Source: Cristatella mucedo
Taxonomy: Eukaryota; Bryozoa; Phylactolaemata; Cristatellidae
Reading direction: 5' to 3'
DNA length: 64,000 nucleotides
Assembly: GCA_009760855.2 (NCBI GenBank)
Contig: WPIO01000126.1
Location: 1,068,870 to 1,132,869 of the forward strand
Part shown: in pieces, positions 58,818 through 64,000 of the stretch
How the letters are laid out: the number at the start of each line of letters is the position of its first letter
How positions within the stretch are numbered: the first letter of the stretch is position 1
Notes under the pieces: model-generated
Databases searched by the model: none
The model's input: the letters and a program-made list of their open reading frames with translations, nothing else
What the model was told of the DNA's origin: nothing
Program-made: the position numbers and the translations under genes

Positions 58818-61800
58818 GTCTGCAGAATAAAATTAACCCAACGTATTCCTAAATAAAACCGATTCCAACAACGATGGCTATGCAATCTGGTAGACTTTAT
58901 GATTCTGACAGTGATGTCAAATTCGTTCGTGATGTCAAACAATAACTGTTGCTTTTAAGTTACAGTGCCAACGACATATGATGTGTGGTACACGAACAAA
59001 TAGACAGACAAAAAGACAAATAATTCCTACGATAAGAAAAATAGTTACCTTCAATGTATTGTCTTTATACCTAATTGCAATAAATGTGTCATGAGGCTTG
59101 TTTCGAAACTTCGATGGACAGCCAGCAACTTCTGTGTGTGTACCGTCACGGTCATGATCATAATGAAGAGATCCGTTATTGACCATTGCTGATACATATG
59201 GATGACCATGCTAAGAATAACATCATCAAGTATTCATTAATGAGCTAAGCAACTGTCAAAATCTTCAACACATCTCATAAGCATGAGCAAAGTCGCCATC
59301 AATTTGCACCATCTCGTCTTAAACAAGAGGAATAACTCAAAGCAACCATGCTTCAGTACATTTAGGATAACAATCAACATTTCCCAAAAGCACGGTATAT
59401 GTATATGAACAAAAATTCGCAGCAGTTACTCACATTATGAGGACCATTGTGATTACTGTAAGTGTCCAGAAATATGGCAAGGCCAGTGAAGTAGTCTTGA
59501 TTTCCAAATACCGGTCCTACAAATATTGACAGATAACACGTATAGCAATACATTATTAGATGATTTATAATAGTTTTAATTCATTTGTATTGCACCCTAA
59601 GAGAACTTAATATCTATATAGATAATAATAATAATAATAATAATTTACTTGATAAAGCGCCCTCAGAGAACTTAATCTCTCTCTAGGCGCTTTACATTTG
59701 CTGTAAAGTGAAATGCAATTGAATGGTAAGTAAAATCATGCTTGAAAAAACAGACGAAATGAATAATATGGTTAGGGGTGACATGCACAGGGTCAGCATG
59801 CAAATGTGGTTAGTGGCAGCATGCACAGTGTCAGCACGCATAAGCACATGAAGGACAATGTTTCACATATGCCTCAAGCCCACGACCTGGTGGTCAAAAG
59901 CAAACACCTTACCCCAGGACCACACCAGAATACGTTTACATTAAGTACAGCACAAAAAACACGAACGACCATAACGGCGCTACTGCTCCATAGTGCTAAA
60001 TGGAGCAAGAAGCAGTTGTCAGATGTATACAGACCTATGACCTTTACCACCATTCCCGAAGCTGTCAGGCCAATAAGATCCATAGCAAATTTTTCCTGAT
60101 AAAGTGATCAACTAATCTGCATCTGAAAGCGATTCTTCATTTAAAAATGATGCAGTTGAAGACAGTAGTTAATGCACACCATTGCTTGGCAGCCAGAAAC
60201 TAACAGGAGTTCAGGCCCAAGAGCTTTCACTAGCCAAGATCAAGCCCAAATCAACTGCTGACCGGCTGATTCGGATAGACTTTCAGAGTGTTAACATCGC
60301 AGCCCAGAAGTAGCTTAAGCAGCAACTAATGCAGTTCATGGTTCAGTCAAGACATAAAATAACAGCAAGTTGAAACAGTCAGCGACTAGCAAGACCCAGT
60401 ATTGTTATATTGTTGCGCAAGCACAATGCTGGCTGGCAAGTGCCATATTTGAGAGCTGCTATATCAATGCATTGTAGTTGACATGACAACCTTCACTACA
60501 GTAATATAAAAGGTGGCTATAGAATCACTAGCTCCCGCCGCTGGCCACCGCCGACTACAGCAAAGTTGATGGTTGTAGCTTGGCATCAATATCAATTTAA
60601 GGTATACATCACACAGGCAGACCAAATAAGGAGATTCGGCTCTGGCATAAAACCAGTTACATCCCAAGAATTTTAACCCAGTGTTGAGGGTAGGAGAACC
60701 AATCTCGACAGCTAATTGATAGAGCACAAGCCCGGCATACTCGAGTTGGTGGGATCATAACCAGGTCGAGACAAAATTATCTGCAGTCAGAAACACAACA
60801 GATGGCCTTCAATTGTTCTGAACTTCTAAATTACATCCGCGCACACACGCGCACATACACACAGTTTGTACACTGAAGAACAAAGGTCCATCAGCTGATC
60901 TGTCAAAATGGGTGTTGGGAAGAATATTGCTTCTGCTGTCAGAGGTCGTGAGTTCAATCGTGACAGAGGCAGAACATTTCCTTTCCATCTACAGTTAAAT
61001 TTACACTATCCATTTGGACTATCCCTTTACTGCTATATTAATCTGGCTTAACAGTTCAGACATATTTACAATCGTGCACAATGGAAAAAGATGTCTCTCT
61101 GACAGCTTTCAGTCCTCCGATATTAACAGATAACAAAGAACTTGAATAACATCTATGATGCCTACCAGCCGTCTGGATGTTAATTTGGATAATCGTTTCT
61201 GTGTATTCGGCTAAACAACATGCAAAAATACTCCTTCAACTAAAGTATCACCTTTGATGAGGATAAGCTCCAAACATTGAGATCAAGCAACTTGTGCAAG
61301 CAGCAAACGCTTGAGGGAAAGTCCAAAAGCTTTTTCGGTATGCTAAGACAGTCATTGTTCACTTCCTGAAGGCAGCAGGACTCTGAAGCAACAGTAATAT
61401 TTAGTTTATAGGCTGCTGGCAATAGGTGGTTTTTGTTCTAAAAGCTCTAGACCCCAAATCATTCATGCTTAACTAATGCAATCAGTCTATCACATGCCAG
61501 CTATCTACATTGAAATAAAAGGTACAATTATCAACGCCTTTTACTACTAATGGCTCCTGGCAGATTCTTAACTGTTATCACTCTAAATACAATAATTGTG
61601 CGGAATAGTAGCAACGAACAATTCAAGCATTGGCATCATCAAGACTTTACTGGCATTAAGTAGAGAAGATTAGGCTGAGATGGGAATGGGGGAAGTTATG
61701 GATAAAAATGCAAGATACAGTCACGATGTAATGTAATGTATCTCCGTCAGTAACTCCACAAAGTCATAAAGACCGCGTGGGTGTTACGCAGGAGAGTTTT

Positions 61801-62464
61801 GTATAGCGCACTCACAGCCTAAGCGGCTTTCGGTACGCATTCGGTGGCCAACAGACTTCGTCTCACTCAACAAAGAGAAAGTGGGAAGCATAGCAGAGTC
61901 AGGAGAGCAGTTGAAGTAGTGAGTAGCATAGAAGTAGCAGTTCAGGACCACTGAAAAAGATGTGCCATAGTCGGCAGTTGGAGAGTAGTTGTCGTTGCGT
62001 ACGATGACGAATCAGAGAGACAACATTGCATGCTACAATAACCTACAACCAAAAATAAAACGTGACCTTGAGAATGCTGAGAGATCGATACAGTTGAGAT
62101 ATAGAAAATCCTAATATACCAAATAACTCTTGAGTATATGCATTCGTTTTCAGAAGCTCACGGCAAATGGCATGAATCACAGTGACACGTGAGTTAGCGC
62201 AGCACAAACCTACAGGGTATTACAACAGTGTGTTTACTAAATATTTACGCACAGCCACTAGACATCATACATGGACAAGCATCCTCTCTAGAAGCAGTCA
62301 AGTGCAAATATGCACAGCAGCAGCTGCATCAAACTACAGAACTCACCCGGCTTTAGCTTCTCCTTGGAATACCAAAGAGCCATACCGTCACCATGCAGGT
62401 TTTCTGATCCATGTCCATGGACTTTAAACTGTACATGCACTTCCCAATTGTGAGCAGTGACAGG
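48040..62464 (-). CDS. LMAN2: VIP36-type L-type lectin, copy B (3' part, exons 3-9)
   Basis: Same family and role as copy A. Exons: 62464-62347, 59516-59434, 59210-59049, 54546-54432, 53195-53149, 53055-52995, 48203-48040 (TAA). Total 750 nt, 249 aa plus stop. All introns are GT-AG with phases identical to copy A; exons 3-7 have exactly the same lengths (118, 83, 162, 115, 47). Landmarks: [91 protein letters not shown], a membrane segment ([20 protein letters not shown]) and the family tail SSSKRFY. All Ca2+/mannose ligand positions are intact, including GDL. Exons 1-2 were not found up to 64000 and are probably outside. Codons are AT-ending, unlike copy A. A 2.1-kb LINE sits in intron 5 in the opposite orientation. 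Confidence 0.94.
49411..49544 (-). CDS. Candidate alternative last exon of lectin copy B (membrane segment)
   Basis: Inside intron 8, a minus-strand frame after the acceptor CGTCTGGCCAG starts in the required phase 1 and encodes GKEATS, then a strongly hydrophobic run ([20 protein letters not shown], continuing [10 protein letters not shown]), then CQAVSINK and TAA: 43 codons after the junction. A membrane helix at exactly the place where the lectin needs one is the argument. The tail would lack KRFY. The pyrimidine tract is mediocre and there is no family match, so this could be a chance frame. Confidence 0.35.
49767..49813 (+). repeat. (GT)n microsatellite
   Basis: Pure GT repeat within intron 8 of lectin copy B. 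Confidence 0.95.
49890..50095 (+). mobile_element. LINE family 1 reverse-transcriptase fragment
   Basis: Encodes [20 protein letters not shown] and [16 protein letters not shown], the palm A motif region, then stops where an oppositely oriented LINE tail begins. Confidence 0.8.
50096..50570 (-). mobile_element. LINE family 1 3' end
   Basis: Minus-strand copy: AAT-repeat tail at 50090-50105, core at about 50112-50150, then 3' UTR and ORF end to about 50440. Probably inserted into the plus-strand fragment beside it. Confidence 0.8.
50933..51350. repeat. Imperfect inverted-repeat element with an internal 66-codon frame
   Basis: ATATGAAACTATTGGCAGG near 50935 pairs with CCTGCCAATAGGTTCATAT near 51345. 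The minus strand between them is open from 51277 to the TAG at 51077 ([40 protein letters not shown]). I recognise neither the element nor the peptide. Confidence 0.4.
51430..52460 (+). mobile_element. Decayed LINE family 1 fragment
   Basis: Plus-strand reverse-transcriptase C-terminal remnant ([33 protein letters not shown]) and a worn 3' UTR ending near a GATAGAGATTAAGAG core. In intron 8 of lectin copy B. Confidence 0.7.
52661..52749. repeat. (AT)n microsatellite
   Basis: About 44 uninterrupted AT units in intron 8 of lectin copy B, followed by GTGTGTGCACGCACAC-type alternating sequence. Confidence 0.97.
52995..53055 (-). CDS. LMAN2: Lectin copy B exon 8 (stalk)
   Basis: Acceptor CTTTGTGACAG, donor AGAG|GTATGT. 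Encodes [20 protein letters not shown] and one base of the next codon, matching the vertebrate stalk pattern (DW..IEPS...SP). Phase 1 exit fits both the normal last exon at 48203 and the candidate alternative exon at 49544. Confidence 0.9.
53149..53195 (-). CDS. LMAN2: Lectin copy B exon 7 (47-nt micro-exon)
   Basis: Acceptor CTGTAG and donor AGT|GTAAGT enclose [15 protein letters not shown], with the Asp codon split over the junction. The copy A equivalent (23607-23561) has the same length and encodes NHDVISMKLFELQPS. Only 93 nt separate it from the stalk exon 53055-52995. Confidence 0.92.
55835..56000 (+). mobile_element. LINE family 1 3' UTR fragment
   Basis: TGATTCGTCCTTCATGTGCT ... CGTTTCCCTTTGCAGCAAAT without the final core. 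Intron 5 of lectin copy B. Confidence 0.75.
56030..58141 (+). mobile_element. Longest LINE family 1 copy in the window (about 2.1 kb)
   Basis: Plus strand, antisense in intron 5 of lectin copy B. It contains pre-palm sequence ([20 protein letters not shown]), the palm (YHPVSLL-like [40 protein letters not shown]), FYADDT at about 57170, the C-terminal region, 3' UTR, core and an ATT tail at 58130-58141. Several frameshifts and a poly-G expansion at 57187. No endonuclease domain present, so it is 5' truncated. Confidence 0.9.
58736..58815. repeat. (AT)n microsatellite
   Basis: About 38 AT units in intron 5 of lectin copy B. Confidence 0.97.
59577..59930 (-). mobile_element. LINE family 1 3' end with flanking SINE pieces
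   Basis: LINE tail (AAT)n at 59620-59643, core and 3' UTR to about 59865. It is preceded by a short SINE/LINE tail (59577-59618) and followed by a tRNA-like SINE fragment (GCCCACGACCTGGTGGTC, 59867-59930). Begins only 60 nt from exon 4 of lectin copy B, in intron 3. Confidence 0.75.
61728..62005 (-). mobile_element. LINE family 2 3' end
   Basis: Minus-strand copy of the last about 275 bp, nearly the same as 27085-27370 and 45935-46215, truncated at GTAGTTGTCGTTGCGTA. Intron 3 of lectin copy B. Confidence 0.85.
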
Positions 62465-64000
62465 CTGAAAAGAGTCACCCCAAATTTAGTTAAGGCAACA
62501 GATTGTAAAAATACAAAAATTGTTGCCAGTGCAAGTTTTTCATTTATACATTGCATAGCAATCCTGCTTTTGAAAAATGGTCAACAGCCTATGAGCGATT
62601 CGAGATGCATCAGCATTATCACACCATTTGTATATGGGCATCCATCAATAGCATAAAGGATCTGGCACACTTTCAACACAGTTCTGAATTGAATTACAAC
62701 ATGTCACATTTTTCATGATAACCCCAGGTATAGCTGAGTGCCACCTAGATGAATTATGTGATCTGGCTAGTACAGAAAATTATAAGACACCGCTGCTAGC
62801 CAACAGCCATGTCATTCAGCACTCAGATGCCATCGGTGAATGGCCTGATTATCAGTCACATATGAGCTAGTATATGTCAGCAAAGTCATGCCACGAGCTT
62901 CTGGTTAGTATTAGGAAGAAAGATTTCGGTGGAGTTGAAATCCCAGGCTGTTGCTAACAAATATGGCATCCAACAATTACCACAGTAATAAGTGGTAATA
63001 GTTATGGTAGTGGGCACAACTCGGAACATGCATAACATCTTGGACTGGAACAGGATATCAATGTCAGATCATGCACACACAAAAATGATGCAGTGATAGA
63101 AGGGGGACCCATCATATTACTCACTAGTAGCCATGCCCAGCAAAAACGAGTGTAAGACCATATGCTTCTCAGTTCAGATGCATGCTTGTTGCTTTACATT
63201 AAAACATTCTTTCGGCAAAGCAACTGGGACATTGCTTGACCTACCACAGCTAGAAGAAGTTCCTAGACAAAACTCACAGCACTTAACAGAACTGATCACA
63301 TCGAGTACTACATGGTTCAGTGCAACACAAAGAAGAATTAGAAAATCAAAACAAGACATGCAGTTATCCATCATTTAACTTACCAAGGTAACGTTTAGGC
63401 AAGTGAGATAAGTCAACCAACTACAAACGATTAGCTTAAACTCCACTCTATCTCAGGATAATTCCACGTTAAGCAAAACTTCAGTCGTTGTGCTGACCAT
63501 TAAAAAACTTATGTCGAAGCCAAACTCATGACCTCAATTCAGTGGAGCAACAGGGTGGGTGAAGTGCAACCTCCGACGAAAATGTCATCAACGGAACTTT
63601 CGCAAGTTGAATGCGGCTACTCTCCGAGTTAATAGCATAGCTATCTGCTAGATTAGTATTGAGACGTATGAAAATTAATTCGACAATGATCATAGGCACA
63701 GATGCATGCAAAATTCCCTTCATCCTTGACTAAAGTCTCTCACAGCTGTAAGAGAAGACAACCCCAAGAAAAACTCATCGTAGCAGAGAGGTGGAATCAA
63801 TTAGAACATGCCACTACAACGACTGGTGACGGCTTTGATCAGCGTTCAAAAGCCTCCTACCAAGACAGAAGTATCGTTGCAATGAAATCACACTGGAATT
63901 TAAAATGATTCAACTAAGGCATATCCAGATACTTAAAACAAGCTTTCTGCTTTGTGCCTTCCAACGTTGTGCCCTAGGACTGCAGGAAGAGGTTTCTACG
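62465..64000. other. Probable intron 2 of lectin copy B
   Basis: No exon 2 pattern (WDF...ST...VWN with a phase 0 donor) found on the minus strand up to the window edge. No repeat family recognised. Confidence 0.5.

Noticed and set aside
62880-62960. Minus-strand AWDFNSTEIF as exon 2 of lectin copy B
   Set aside because: It resembles the WDFxGST motif, but the frame hits TGA before any VWN-like end and no good acceptor precedes it.
1-64000. CRISPR arrays, operons, rRNA genes
   Set aside because: No evenly spaced repeat-spacer structure, no bacterial gene organisation and no rRNA-like sequence seen.

Overview
This is nuclear DNA from an animal, most likely an invertebrate; I cannot name the species. 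The evidence is multi-exon genes with GT-AG introns, two highly recognisable metazoan protein families, tRNA-derived SINEs, many truncated CR1/L2-clade LINE copies and long dinucleotide microsatellites. Nothing points to a prokaryotic, viral or organellar origin. Most exons here are short (47-236 nt), so simple open reading frames hide them; I assembled the genes by hand from splice sites, reading phase and protein motifs.

Three host genes can be reconstructed. (1) On the + strand at 7.6-15.6 kb lies the 3' two-thirds of an AMSH/STAMBP-type JAMM deubiquitinase: seven exons, an intact catalytic zinc site and a STAM-binding motif. Its N-terminal exons were not found. (2) On the - strand at 31.1-19.5 kb lies a complete nine-exon VIP36/LMAN2-type L-type lectin gene (copy A), encoding 339 aa from signal peptide to cytosolic tail, with a CpG-rich first exon. 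(3) On the - strand at 62.5-48.0 kb lies a second VIP36-type gene (copy B), exons 3-9 of the same structure, with exons 1-2 presumably beyond the right edge. A and B share every splice phase and nearly all exon lengths, so they are a same-orientation tandem duplicate. They differ strongly in third-position GC (about 83% versus 32% in exons 4-5). Copy A also carries an Asp-to-Glu change in a sugar-contacting loop.

The AMSH gene and copy A converge, with 3.8 kb between their stop codons. The proteins belong to the secretory pathway (lectin cargo receptors of the ER-Golgi) and to endosomal ubiquitin sorting; there is no sign of a functional operon-like link.

Everything else is repeat-rich. LINE family 1 has 3' ends with a short hairpin-like GCGC...GAGA core followed by (ATT)n. 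LINE family 2 ends in a conserved GGAGTTACTGACGGAGATAC-type tail. At least three tRNA-derived SINE types occur, one sharing its 3' tail with LINE family 1. The 31.6-48 kb interval between the two lectin genes holds LINE copies, a decayed hAT transposon (35.4-38.0 kb), a decayed Ty3/Gypsy pol fragment (44.6-45.1 kb), a 162-bp tandem duplication and SINEs; I see no host gene there. The most notable leads are the divergent lectin pair, a possible alternative terminal transmembrane exon in copy B, and several perfect inverted repeats.
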